From Tiliqua scincoides (taxonomy: Eukaryota > Chordata > Lepidosauria > Squamata > Scincidae): a stretch of 64,000 nt of DNA. The DNA lies in contig NC_089822.1 in assembly GCF_035046505.1 (NCBI RefSeq), forward strand, positions 96,687,659 through 96,751,658, read 5' to 3'. The notes beneath the pieces are model-generated. The model searched no databases. It was not told where the DNA came from and saw only the letters and a program-made list of their open reading frames with translations. Made by a program: the position numbers and the translations under genes. This document shows, piece by piece, positions 32,338-42,750 of the stretch (position 1 is the stretch's first letter; each line of letters opens with the position of its first letter).

Positions 32338-34098
32338 TGAGAAGGCATTCCTGTTCTGGCACAGAAGGTCCTTGAAGCTCAGAGATCCACCCCTCCACCT
32401 GTAGTCCCCTGCACCATATCCCATGCCACACCAGATAATTCCTTCTGGAATGGAAAGGGGTGTGATAGGAAGAAGAGGGTGGGAAAGCCCTTTTGCACAA
32501 ATGGCATGTTGCTTGCACTTTTCTGGCTTCATGCTTGAGCCAACTGAACTTGCATGGAGGAGCAAGGCTGTGCAGGCGTCGCACTTTTTGAAAAGGTGAC
32601 ATCCTGTCAGTCTGCTGTTTGGCAAGGAAGGCAGAGTGGTTGGGATTGAATCCAGCTCCCCTCCCCCATTCCATCTCAAAGAGCCAATCAGCAAAATGTC
32701 AACTTTTAAAAAAAGAGCTACATATGCACAGCATCAGTGGTTGGATTGGACAGAGGAAATGTGTGCACCAGTGTCCCGCTTGTGTAATAGGGATTTCTTA
32801 GCCCTTTGCTTCCCAAAAGCCACTCCTGAAGTTTGGGAGTGTTGTGGAATGTGGCGTGGGCACTTCCTGTTGAAGGGAGGATACCGCGCCAATCGTCTCC
32901 CACGTCTTTTGGTGCATGTAACATTTGTGGGTAGGAACGTGGCCTGATTCCTGATCACTTGGCAATTCCTGATATCTCACCAGAAGCGGAGGATGAAGGG
33001 AAAGGTGGAAAGCACCTATCTCCAGTTTGAAACAACCCTTCATTCCCAGATGAACTGATGCTGGCCAGTGTTCCAGGCATGACATCACCAGTGCCTTGTT
33101 CAAGGGCACCGACACATCCCACGCTACAAATGCATTGCCTAATACAGCACTTATGTCTTCTGCAGTCACACCATAGCAGTAATTCTTCACTATTTTGCAA
33201 TGAACAAAAGACCAGAGACGTCTGGGTTTTTTTTGCCGGTGACTCTCCAGCCCAAAATAGCAGTGCTTTCTGTTAGTTCCCAAGTGAACCATCTTACATT
33301 TGGTGCAACTGGATTTCATCCCATCTCTGTTACTTCAGTTTATGAGATCATCCAATTTGTTCTGTATAATTCTCTTTTTGTGCAGTTCAGTGGGACAAGG
33401 GCAAAGAGTACCATGTAGTCAGTTATTTATCATACCAAATTTAAAAAAAACAACACATGTTCATATCTCAAGCAAAATACTTTTTTTTTGTTGTTCTAAT
33501 TTACTGGGCTGCTGAAGTACAATCTGAAAATGCCCTTGTCCTTCACTTAGGGACATATTCCTTGAGCCTCACTTTTTATCAGAGTCAGATGGGAATAAAC
33601 CCCACTGCGCAGTGTTCTAACCTTTGAAAGAACTTTGCATTGTCATTGCCCAGTTTGCTTTAATCATCTTGCCCTGCAGGTCCACGATGGTTCATCATCG
33701 TTATTCATCTGTGCACTTATCTTCTTCATCGCAGCCCAACCCCGGATGATGCAGCTTGTCCCTTCGATTCCCTCCAGACACAGACCTCTTCTCTCTGCAC
33801 CCTGCTCTGCTTTCTGTCAGAGATGGTCTTTCAGCCAGCCTCTCCCTGCTGCTCTCCCAGACTCCTACACAGGCCTGATTCAGCAAAACCTGGGCTGAGC
33901 TCAACACACATGGAATGTTCTGTGTGAGTCTGCCAGGAAATGAGCACTGGGGTTTCAGGCAAAGTAGAACCTGCCAAGCAGGTTTGGTGTTGGGTTGTCT
34001 TCTTCTCCCCTTTGCTCAGAGTGCCTAGAAACTTTATTCCTACACTCAGTTTACCTGAGGGGCTTGTGACTGCAGGATGGCTCTGAATGCTGCTGTTG

Positions 34099-34099
<1 letters not shown>
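32338..34099. other. Unassigned stretch
   Basis: Medium-length open frames on both strands between 32300 and 33320 have no recognisable domains. No bounded repeats. 33620-33900 is C/T-rich. Confidence 0.35.
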
Positions 34100-34134
<35 letters not shown>

Positions 34135-34390
34135 GGTAATAATATATTATTCTATGAGTGTGCAGCTGTTTTATCTCAGCCTTTACTTCGGTGCTGTTTT
34201 GAGTTTTTATGACCTTTGCACTTTCTTAATGCTGCTGGTTTTGTGTTTTATTATGATTTTAATGTTGTTTTGTTTAGGGCTATTTTAATATTTGGATATA
34301 AATTATTAAGTGTGGTTTTTATGTTTGTAAGCTGCTTTGGATGCTCCTCAGAAAGAAAACGGGATATAAATGTAGCAAACATAAAAAATT
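34100..34390 (+). mobile_element. ATT microsatellite and L2-like LINE 3' tail
   Basis: 34100-34134 is an ATT run. After it come T-rich 3' untranslated sequence and GTAAGCTGCTTTGGATGCTC, then CGGGATATAAATGTAGC. This matches the common L2/CR1-type tail 'gtaagccgctttgggtgc...gcgggatataaatgta'. Old copy with no coding part left. Confidence 0.55.
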
Positions 34391-34642
34391 ATTTTTGCTT
34401 TGCTAATTTAGGTTTTCTTTTCTTTTTTCCTTTTGCAGCAGTAATAGAGTAATATTGTTTATAGTAATATAGGAAAACATGGAATTTTGGACGTCTTCTT
34501 TGCTCCTGGTTGTCTTGAAAATTGTTGCAAGGACCACTCTAAGATCTGAACGTGAAATTTCTTATTGCCTCTAGAACAAAGCTTACTTCTGATGTTTCAG
34601 TCCCCAAACTTCATTGGTAATTCAGATTATTTCTAATTAGAT

Positions 34643-35149
34643 CAGTGGTTCCCAAACTGGTGGGTTGCGACCCACCAGGGGAACCGGAAAAAGCCCATTC
34701 CCCTTTCAGGGGAACGACCCAGAAATTGGCAGCAACGTGATTGCTAAGATTGCGCTGCTGCCAGGCAGGGAAGGGGTTTTTCCACTTATCTAGGGGTCGC
34801 TATAGCTCTCCAGAGGGTCCGGGGAGCCTGCAACCCCCTCTGCAGCCCGCGCCAAGGCTCCAAACGTTTGTAAAAAAGAAAAACACTTCTGGTTTCCCAG
34901 TGAAAACAGGAAATGGTTCCCTCTCCCTTTTTTACAGGACTTTGAAGCCTCAGGGAAGGCTGAAGAGGGGTCGCAGGCTCCTCGGACTCTCTGGAGAGCC
35001 ATGGCGACCCCCAGATAAGTTGGAAAAATCCTCCCCTCCCTGGCAGCAGCATGATCGTAGCAATTGTGTTGCTGCCCTTTATCACTCCCCGTTCTCTCCC
35101 CAGCAAATACAGGATTCCAAAAGTCCAAGTAGGACTTTGGGAATCACTG
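34643..35149 (+). mobile_element. Palindromic hAT element (foldback), about 507 bp
   Basis: Ends CAGTGGTTCCCAAACTGG and TTTGGGAATCACTG are inverted. The interior is also self-complementary: TTTTTCCACTTATCTAGGGG and AGCTCTCCAGAGGGTCCGGG on the left pair with sequence at 34970-35045 on the right. Flanks AATTAGAT and GTTAAGAT match partly. Because of the symmetry, open frames occur on both strands, but they have no family resemblance. Confidence 0.8.
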
Positions 35150-35218
35150 GTTAAGATCATGCCAGTTGTCCCCAGAGTGTAAGTATATAAGAGGTGATCT
35201 ATCCAAGGTACAGTACTG

Positions 35219-35305
35219 TGAACAATCCTATAATGTTATCTGGGAGTAAGTTCCATGGAAGTCAGTGGGGCTTACTTCTGAGTAGACATGCCTAGGATCG
35301 CACTG
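35219..35305 (-). mobile_element. CAATCCTA-family MITE
   Basis: AACAATCCTATAATG, CTGGGAGTAAGTTCCATGG, TTACTTCTGAGTAGACATGC and CTAGGATCG: the same family in opposite orientation to the 6460 copy. 35306-35820 holds no bounded feature. Confidence 0.65.
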
Positions 35306-35828
35306 TTAGTTCAGAAAATGGTGGTGGTAGTATCGCCAAGCTATTGAAAGATCTAAAGGTACCAGCGGAGGAAAAACTGGTTATTTAAACTGTAGGATGC
35401 TGCTTTAATGGATAAGACAGAAACTATTATTATTTATTAATTCAACGTCTAACCTGACTTTTATCTGGAGTCCCAAAGGCAGTTTGCAACATGATATGAA
35501 TTTCATAAAATTACAATACAAAATCCTCAAATTACAAATACAACACAACGTGAACCATTAGAGAACTGCGACATACATAAGACCCAACCATAACTAATGC
35601 GGAACCAGCAGCACCTTAATGTCACCCTTCAGAGGTCTGGATAAACAAAGCAGTTTTAAACAAAGCAGCAGATGCCAGTTTCTCTTGGTTGTTATGTAAG
35701 GTAAAGTTATGCAAAACTAAGAAACACAGAGGTACTAGGAACTGTTTTTTTAGTTACCAGCAGTAATTTATTATATTTTGAAAGAACAATGGATACATCG
35801 CATGTATTGATTTGAGAATGCTGTAGCA

Positions 35829-36401
35829 CAGGGGTCTCCAAACTTTTTGGCCAGAAGGCAGCATCAAATATCTGGCACGGTGTCAAGGGCTGGAAAAATA
35901 AATAAATTTTTAAATATAAAATTTAAATAAATCCATGAGAGATGGAACTTAAATGAGCGAGTGAATAAATGAATGGGCTCTAAGTTCCAGGATTTCTCCA
36001 AGCAACACACACCACTGTAATAAAGACCACACTCAAATGGAATCCCATTCCTGCACTTGCTTGTACTTACTCCTTACTTACATGTACAGGAGTAAATAAC
36101 TCGGAACCAGCACATCACAGGAAACATCCGGAGCATGTTCAGGGCCATGGAGGCCTCTCCAACCCTCAGAATGCCTAAAGCGTTCAGAGGGTCAAAAAAT
36201 GTCACTTCTGAGGCGTGGCCTCCCCAGCCCTCAGAACACCCTCCAGATGTGACTGGAACATAGCTCCATTCACATTTGGTCAAGTGGGCCAGTGGCTTGC
36301 AAGGGATCAGAGGCTTGTTGAGGCTCACCACAGATAGAGGCTCAGATAGAGGCTCACCACAGGCTGCATCTGGCCCCTGGGCCAGGGTTTGGAGACCCTT
36401 G
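35829..36401 (+). mobile_element. Degenerate hAT element, type 1
   Basis: Starts CAGGGGTCTCCAAACTTTTT and ends GGTTTGGAGACCCTTG. TSD CTGTAGCA at 35821-35828 and 36402-36409, perfect. The first 100 bp follow the type 1 element at 2023 (GGCAGCATCAAA, CACGGTGTCAAGGGC) while the middle is different. The right TSD is also the left TSD of the next element. Confidence 0.85.
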
Positions 36402-36409
36402 CTGTAGCA

Positions 36410-36641
36410 CAAGGGTGTCAAACATTAAGGCCTGTGGGCCAGATATGGCCCGCAGAAGCTCCTTATCCAGCCCCTATAATAATTGGGCTCTCCTTGAGTT
36501 CCTAGGTGAGAACAAAGAGCTTGTTTCTGGCCATCATCATCTTAATGATGTCACTTCCTGCTTAATGATGTCACTTTCAGCCCTCAGCAGGAGCCACGAA
36601 TGCTGTTTGGCTCATTAAATGTAAAGAGTTTGACAGCCCTG
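36410..36641 (+). mobile_element. hAT element, type 3, stacked on the previous one
   Basis: Starts CAAGGGTGTCAAACATTAAG and ends AGTTTGACAGCCCTG. Flanked by CTGTAGCA (36402-36409) and CTGTAGTG (36642-36649), a 6/8 match with the central TA kept. Interior GGCCAGATATGGCCCGC. No coding capacity. Confidence 0.82.
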
Positions 36642-36649
36642 CTGTAGTG

Positions 36650-38120
36650 CTCGTGGAAAAGTTTTGGGGAGTGTAAAATTTTTGCTAACATTTTAAGAAC
36701 AGGAGAAAAGTGTGGTGCTGAAGTGTTGTTTGAATCGCATCAGAACCATAATACCATATTTCCATGTGATCTTCCCCAAACCAGATTTCACATTGTAGGG
36801 TATTTGACCGAAATGAATTTGTGTGCGTTGTTTTCCTGGTTGAAAATGAGTTTAGGTATGGAGCCTGGAAAACACAGAACTGACATTGGTACTGCTCAGC
36901 AGCAGAGACATTGCATTGCAAACAAACTGACAAACTTGCAAAGAAAGAAAACACCAAATTGGTGAGTTAAATGAAAGGCCTTGTTTTACTCAGCCAATTT
37001 TTATTTGCTTCTGGGTAATCAGCAAATAGGCCCTGTACATATACCACAGAGAAAAGACACAGATCTTGCCTACTCTCATACTTCCTGTCTTGGGATCAGA
37101 TTGCAGGTGATATCAAACACATACCTAGTGGTGGTGGGTACCTTGATTAGGCCACTTGCAGATTGGGAGGAGGGGGTTTTAACTCTCGCCATAGTCCTGA
37201 TCTGGATCTCTCTCTCCCCTGCACTTCTGCGTTTTATTTACCCAGGGCAAGGGAGGGGGCCACGACATTCCACTGGCATCAATGACAGACTGGTGGTGAT
37301 AAAGAATTTAAGCCCTTCTTTCCCCACACTGCAATTCCAATTCACAAGCACCCCAGTCTAGCTGCTATTAAAGGAAATAAAGCCAAGCAAATTAGCATTA
37401 AGCATATGTTTAACATACCGTGAAATTTGACTCTCAAAAATTACGTAGACACACAAGGGAAAAAAGTATAATAGGGAGATCAGTCGGAGAGTGCCAGAGT
37501 GGTGAGGGTGGAGACTTACAGCATCTCTTGGTTTTTCGGACAGTGAATGGGACCAGGGTTGTGTTCCCTTTGCTTCTAGAACCTCCAGATACCTAGATGG
37601 GTGAACATTCAAATACACTGCAGTTCCCCCACCTGCAGTTTGAAATGCTACAGCATAGGAAGAGAGCGAGGCTACGCAAGGCTTCTGCTCATCCGGCTTA
37701 GTCTGAGGGTAATTAAGCCGCAGTTATGTCATGATGGGTCTTTGAGCAATTCCAAGCTGTGTGAATTCTGAAATTGGCAAAGGAACAGACAGAAAAGGCA
37801 GCTTCCAGTCACACGGCTTAGTTTTTGAACTGCCCAGGCAGGTCACAGAAGGATGGCTTGTGAAACGCTCTTGTTCGTTTTGCCAGCGTTTGGAACTGGT
37901 ATGTGTCTTTTGGAAAATGCAAGCGTATAGTTGTCTTGAGTGAACAGTTTGAACGTTGTAGCGGACTCCAGATGCACATCTCATGCCACGTTCAGTCCTT
38001 TGGAGGAGCTAAATGAGGAATAAATGTAGCCCCCTTAGGCTCTACAGGTGTTACCACAAGAGGAGGAGATGTCAAAGTTGTGTCTCCATAATACATCACC
38101 CCATCTGATCACCTGATATG
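36650..38120. other. Unassigned stretch
   Basis: No gene recognised. 37640-37990 is complex sequence without repeat matches in the window. Confidence 0.35.
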
Positions 38121-38124
38121 GTGG

Positions 38125-38352
38125 ATGTGTGGTGTGGGGGCGGCAGGTGAGGCAGAACCACCCCATTTCAATCCATGGAAAAGCACTGCAGCTGCCCCAC
38201 CTGCTTATACTTGAGGAGACTCTACTTGCACCTGCTTTCTCAGGTGTAAGGAGAGCCTCCTCAGGTGTAAGCAGGTGGAGCAACTGTGGTGCTTTTTCGT
38301 GGACTATGATGGGGTGATTCTGCTTTACCTGCCGCCTTTGCACTGCACGTCC
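38125..38352. repeat. Foldback (palindromic) element
   Basis: The left arm (about 38135-38217) and right arm (about 38245-38337) are complementary: GGCGGCAGGTGAGGCAGAAC, CCACCCCAT and CCCCACCTGCTTATACTTGA on the left against TCAGGTGTAAGCAGGTGGAG, ATGGGGTGATTCTGC and CCTGCCGCC on the right. The loop is about 27 bp. The arms are about 85-90 bp and imperfect, giving a pre-miRNA-like shape at DNA level. Confidence 0.75.
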
Positions 38353-38838
38353 CTGCCTGATACAATCACTTCAGGTGAATTCCAGGAACCAGATTTGGAC
38401 CTCCTGTCCTTGCAGAGAGAACTTGAAATCCACAAGGTGGTTCTACATACACGTGTATTCATTCCTTCATTCCAGTTTGATTCACAAAGACTGTTGTAAG
38501 GCTTATACGAAACTGTTTCACAACAGGATTAACTTTAAAGGGAAGGAATTTTTTTTTTTTTCATGTACAGCCTGTTATATTGAGCATTTTTGTTGTCATT
38601 CTTATTGTGTCTGTAGTGCAAACCATGTGCAGGATGTTTTACTGAAGAGTGTAAATGGAAAAAGGACAGCTTCCTACTTTGAGGAGTTGTATTCAGACAG
38701 TTTGGGAGTCACCAGAGGGAGAGGAGGGGAGAGGAGAAAGGAAGGAGAAAGGCAGTGGTATTTATGGAGAGGGGTGGGAGTCACATGACCAAATTGAGAG
38801 ATAGATGCTTTGCTTTGCTTTATTTGATTTCTCTACAA

Positions 38839-39201
38839 CAGTGGTTCTCATACATTTAGCACTGGGACCCACTTTTTAGAATGAGAATCTGTCAGGACCC
38901 ACCAGAAGTTATGTCATGACCAGAAGTGACATCATCAAGCAGGAAAATTTTTAACGATCCTAGGCTGTGATCCTACCCACACTTGCCCAGGAGTAAGTCC
39001 CATTGACTATCATTGTTAAAAGCATATACACAATAGCCTGTTAAAAGTACAGATCTGTAACATTTCCCCAGATACATTCACATACCATGGTAGCATTAAG
39101 TCTAATATATTAAAAATAAAATATTAAAATGAATGGGGACCCACCTAAAATTGACTCACGACCCACCTAGTGGGTCCTGACCCACAGTTTGAGAAACACT
39201 G
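38839..39201 (+). mobile_element. Non-autonomous hAT element, type 4
   Basis: Starts CAGTGGTTCTCATACATTTA and ends CACAGTTTGAGAAACACTG. TSD CTCTACAA (38831-38838) and CTCTACAG (39202-39209), 7/8 with the central TA. It is the most compact copy of the family also seen at 40649-40998 (reverse), 41748-43434 (with guests) and 23401 (fragment). Its interior contains half of the CAATCCTA MITE motif (TCCTACCCACACTTGCCCAG). Confidence 0.88.
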
Positions 39202-39259
39202 CTCTACAGTATTCTATTGAGCATGGTTTCTCAAAACCAGATTGTGTTTTTTCCTCCAG

Positions 39260-39363
39260 AAGAAAAGAAACAAAAATTAGAAGCTGGCTTCCCATGGATT
39301 TCCGGCAAGCCTAAGACATCTGAGCAGAACGCCTTTGTGCGCTCGCTGGCCTTTGGCGCAATG
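39260..39363 (+). CDS. Candidate internal exon of an unidentified host gene
   Basis: A short stretch that stands out from AT-rich surroundings. It is preceded by a good acceptor (TGTGTTTTTTCCTCCAG) and followed by GTTTGT, a weak but allowed donor. One frame is open: two leading bases, then 34 codons reading EKKQKLEAGFPWISGKPK and TSEQNAFVRSLAFGAM. The other two frames are closed by stops. Third positions in the second half are mostly G or C (GCCTTTGTGCGCTCGCTGGC), which is coding-like. The exon would enter in phase 1 and leave in phase 0. I do not recognise the protein. It could be chance, since only one exon is supported here. Confidence 0.35.
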
Positions 39364-39877
39364 GTTTGTATTCCATTCCTCATTTAAGAAATGGATTGAC
39401 TGGCTAAACTGTTAGCAAACACTGCTTATATTTTGTGGCTCCTGAGAAAGGACTGGAATGGGATAGACCCTTCGGGAGTAGAGGCCTTCAATTCAACCCA
39501 TTGTATTTCCCTGTGTGTGAAAAATGACTCCGGACAGAAGGCCTCAATGCTTGCTCGCGCAGAGGAGGCAAAGGACATTAGAATTCTGTAGCCCCAAAGG
39601 AAAGCAATCTGTCTTCAAAAGCATTTTGGAGCAATAATAATTGCTTACTGGCTTTTCATGCACTAGCTAGGTCATCAACTTTTTCCAAAGTATTTTAAAA
39701 TGATAGCATTTGCCTTACAGATCAGGACAGAATCAAAGTTCAGAAAAAACAAATGTGAGGTATCAACAGTTCCACAACTGGACTTCTTCGGAGTGGAAGT
39801 AAAGGAATTGCATGTCTGAATACCACACCACGTTAAAAAAAAAAAATTATAATCTCCTTGCATTTACTAGGTGGGCT
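39364..39877. other. Unassigned stretch
   Basis: No repeat or exon recognised. Confidence 0.3.
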
Positions 39878-39945
39878 ACTGTGAGATACAGGAAGCTGGA
39901 CTAGATGGGCCTTTGACCTGATCCAGTGGGGCTCTTCTTATGTAG
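39878..39945 (+). mobile_element. CR1-type LINE 3' fragment
   Basis: GTGAGATACAGGAAGCTGGA, CTAGATGGGCC and GACCTGATCCAGTGGGGCTC then TTCTTATG. This is the complement of the 4745, 31569 and 59972 copies, so it is on the + strand with its 3' end to the right. Confidence 0.75.
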
Positions 39946-40103
39946 AAGGATAATTTCTCTGACTTTTTTTGTATGCAGGGAGTTTTTGCTGTGAGTGGGA
40001 ACATTCTCATGTATGTGATTTCCCCATTTAATTTCTGATGTAGTAGAGTTGAGAGAGTATACAGTGTGTTACCTGTGTGTACATGGTGAGGGGTGCACAC
40101 TAA

Positions 40104-40275
40104 GGGCCCAGTCCTATCCGGCTTTCCAGTGCTGATACAGCTGTGCCAACAGGGTGCGCACTACATCCTTCAGTAGGGGGGCAGTCACAGAGGTCTCCAC
40201 AATTACCTCAACAAGGTAATTTGTTCCCTTACCTAATGGCTGCATTGGTGTCAGAAAGTTGGCTAGAACTGGGCC
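40104..40275 (+). mobile_element. Harbinger-like MITE, about 172 bp
   Basis: Starts GGGCCCAGTCCTATCC and ends GCTAGAACTGGGCC. TAA flanks the left (40101-40103) and lies two bases past the right end (TTAA). Same family as 42306-42484: CAGCTGTGCCAACAGGGTGC and CACTACATCC are shared with that copy in opposite orientation. Confidence 0.7.
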
Positions 40276-40413
40276 TTAAAAGAGTATGTCACCCAGGTCA
40301 GGCTTGTATTGTTCTTGGTAAGGCTGGTGCCAAGGGAGCTTCAGACCCAGAAGCTCTGGTAAAAGGCAAAACTCCACCCACCTTTCCCCTTCATCTCAGG
40401 GAAACCTCTAGAG

Positions 40414-40640
40414 CAGCCATTTTCAACCACTGTGCCATGGCACATTGGTGTGCCTTGAGTGGTCCACAGGTGTGCCACAGGAATTTGGGGAAGGTCATTT
40501 ATTACTAGTGCCAATGGGGGATGTGAGCCCCCACTGCCAACATGGTGTGCCTTGTCAATGGTCAAAAACCTGATGGTGTGCCTTGACAATTTTAGTGCCT
40601 TGTCAGTGTGCCATGAGATGGAAAAGGTTGAAAACCTTGC
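40414..40640 (+). mobile_element. hAT element, type 2
   Basis: Starts CAGCCATTTTCAACCACTGT and ends GGTTGAAAACCTTG. The left flank is CTCTAGAG (40406-40413) and the right flank TTCTAGGG (40641-40648), related but not identical. Interior words TGCCTTGTCAGTGTGCCATG match 2495-2698. Confidence 0.8.
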
Positions 40641-40648
40641 TTCTAGGG

Positions 40649-40998
40649 CAGTGTTTCTCAAACTGTAGGTCGGGGCCCACTAGATGGATCACGAGCCAAT
40701 TTCAGGTGGGTTCCCATTCATTTCAATATTTGATTTTTAATCGATTAAACTTGATGCTACCATGGTATGTGACTGCATTTGGGGAAATGCTTTTAACAGG
40801 CTACTATGTATGTGCTTCTAACAAGGATAGTAAATGAGACTTACTCCTAGGTAAGTGTAGGTAGGATTGCTGCCTAGGATTGTTAAAAATTTTCCTGCCT
40901 GATGATGTCACTTCTGGTCATGACGTCACTTCCGGTGGATCCTGACAGATTCTCATTCTAAAAAGTGGGTCCTGGTGCTAAACGTTTGAGAACCACTG
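40649..40998 (-). mobile_element. hAT element, type 4, probably stacked on the previous one
   Basis: Starts CAGTGTTTCTCAAACTGTAG and ends AACGTTTGAGAACCACTG; it is the reverse complement of 38839-39201 in block order. The left flank TTCTAGGG is shared with the preceding element. The right flank begins TAGAGGAA, which may be the remainder of an original CTCTAGAG. Confidence 0.78.
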
Positions 40999-41747
40999 TA
41001 GAGGAAGGTTCCATTTAGCTATCGACTAACTGCTGCTTTAGACTTATTCCTCCTGAATATGTCTAATTATTTTTAGACAGGCAATAAGGGAGGCCCATTA
41101 TTCTCAAACCTTTTCTGTGTGAGCTTCCCAAAGGATGAGAATAGAAGGTAGACTAGACTGAACTTGGTCTGATCCAGCGAATGATTATCCTTAACCCTCT
41201 TCCTTGCTGAAGACTAGCAGCATTTCTTCAAGGGCTTTTTGGACATCTGTAAAACAAATCCTGGCATTAAATATTCACTAGCAAAATGAAAAAAGCAGCT
41301 GTGTGTGATGTTTTGCCCAATGAGCTGTTTAGGACTTACAAGAAGCAAATATCAAACAATGGCAACCTTCATCTAACAGCATACTGTGCTGTAATTTAAA
41401 AGATACCAATCATTGTTATTGGCATGGAGCTTGTTGTTGACATGAGTGGACCTGGGGTTGCTCATATGCCGTTCACAGCACATCCGTATTTAATGAATAT
41501 AACAAGAAGGGCCTGTATGCAAGTATGACACCAATTACTGGGGGATTTATTACCAATACACAACAATGCCACCGCTAATGGGAAGAAATTGTGACACAAC
41601 AGATTCCCATGCATAAAAATTCTCATCATCCTACCTGGTTGTTGTAATATGTGCACCATCGTTATTTCTATCCCACTGAATTACTTTAAACTAGCAAAGT
41701 GCCTGTCATCGTTACTTTGGAAGTGAGGGAAGGCTGATACATTACAG
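40999..41747. other. Unassigned stretch
   Basis: No classified repeat apart from a weak CR1-like word (GGTCTGATCCAGCGAATGAT near 41166). No exon-like frame. Confidence 0.3.
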
Positions 41748-41834
41748 CAGTGGTACACTGATATGTTACAAAGTACCAAACTTTTTAGTACCAGGGCCCA
41801 CTTTTTTGAATGATAATCTGTTGGGACCCACTGG

Positions 41835-41979
41835 TTGGTTGGCAACCTTCAGTCTTGAAAGACTATGGTATAAGCCTACAGCACCCGGTATTCCCAGGCG
41901 GTCTCCATCCAAGTACTAACCAGGCCTGACCCTGCTTAGCTTCCAAGATCAAACGAGATCGGGCATGTGCAGGGTAACA
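41835..41979 (-). mobile_element. 5S-rRNA-derived SINE, copy 3, with TSD
   Basis: LINE tail GGCAACCTTCAGTCTTGAAA, then GCCTACAGCACCCGGTATTC, CCATCCAAGTACTAACCAGG and GCTTAGCTTCCAAGATC (5S body), ending CAGGGTAACA. An 11 bp perfect TSD, GGACCCACTGG, lies at 41824-41834 and 41980-41990. This proves insertion by target-primed reverse transcription into the hAT and defines both ends of the SINE exactly. Confidence 0.96.
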
Positions 41980-42078
41980 GGACCCACTGGAAGTGAGGCC
42001 ATTAAGCAGGAAGTGATGTCATGGTCAGAACTGACATAATCAAGCGGGAAAATTTTTAACACCCCCGTATGACAAAAT

Positions 42079-42279
42079 GTGAGAAAAGACCCTGATGCTG
42101 GGAAAAATTGAAGGCAAAAGAAAGAGGCAGCAGAGGATGAAATGGTTAGATAGTGTCACCGAGACAATGAACATGAATTTGGACAAACTCTGGAAGTTAG
42201 TGGTAGACAGGGAGGCCTGTCATGCTCTAGTCCATGGGGTCACAAAGAGTCGGACATGACTTAATGACTGAACAACAAC
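42079..42279 (+). mobile_element. BovB (RTE) LINE 3' end with TSD
   Basis: Contains GGATGAAATGGTTAGATAG, AACATGAATTTGGACAAACT, GGAGGCCTGTCATGCT and TCCATGGGGTCACAAAGAGT then CGGACATGACTTAATGACTG, ending AACAACAAC. This is the well-known BovB tail (agtccatggggtcgcaaagagtcggacacgactgag). A 10 bp TSD, ATGACAAAAT, sits at 42069-42078 and 42280-42289. It is 5' truncated with no protein domain left. Confidence 0.95.
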
Positions 42280-42305
42280 ATGACAAAATCAAATCAAGTG
42301 AGTAA

Positions 42306-42484
42306 GGGCCCAATCCTATCCAACTTTCCAGCTTTGGTACAGCTGCAAGGCAGCCCTGAGATAAGGGAACAAATGTTCCTATATCTTGAGGAGGCCTCTG
42401 CAACTGCCTTCCCACCACAGGATGTAGTGCACACCCCATTGGCACAGCTGCACCAGCACAGGAAAATTGGATACAGTTTGGCCC
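42306..42484 (-). mobile_element. Harbinger-like MITE with TAA TSD
   Basis: Starts GGGCCCAATCCTATCCAACT and ends AATTGGATACAGTTTGGCCC, inverted repeats of about 20 bp. TAA flanks both sides (42303-42305, 42485-42487). The 3 bp TWA-type duplication and GGGCC ends fit PIF/Harbinger. No coding capacity. Confidence 0.85.
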
Positions 42485-42750
42485 TAAGTAAATTAAAGTT
42501 TATAATTATAAGTTTTAAAAATTTATTCAAAATAAAAAAGAACGCCTCCTAACCTTCCAAGCAGCTGCTGATCTGTTTTAAAAAAAAATTCCCTCAACAT
42601 ACAAAAGGCTATAATCCTATCCACACTTACCTGGGAGTAAGCCCCATTGACTATAAATGTTAAAAGTATTAACATAGTAGCTGTTCAAAGAACAGATCTG
42701 TAACACTTCCCCAAATGCAGTCACATACCATGGTAATGTCAAGTCTAATA

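Noticed and set aside
33673-33898. Possible exon after TTGCCCTGCAG
   Set aside because: The frame is rich in S, L, P and Q from C/T-rich sequence and there is no convincing donor. It looks compositional.
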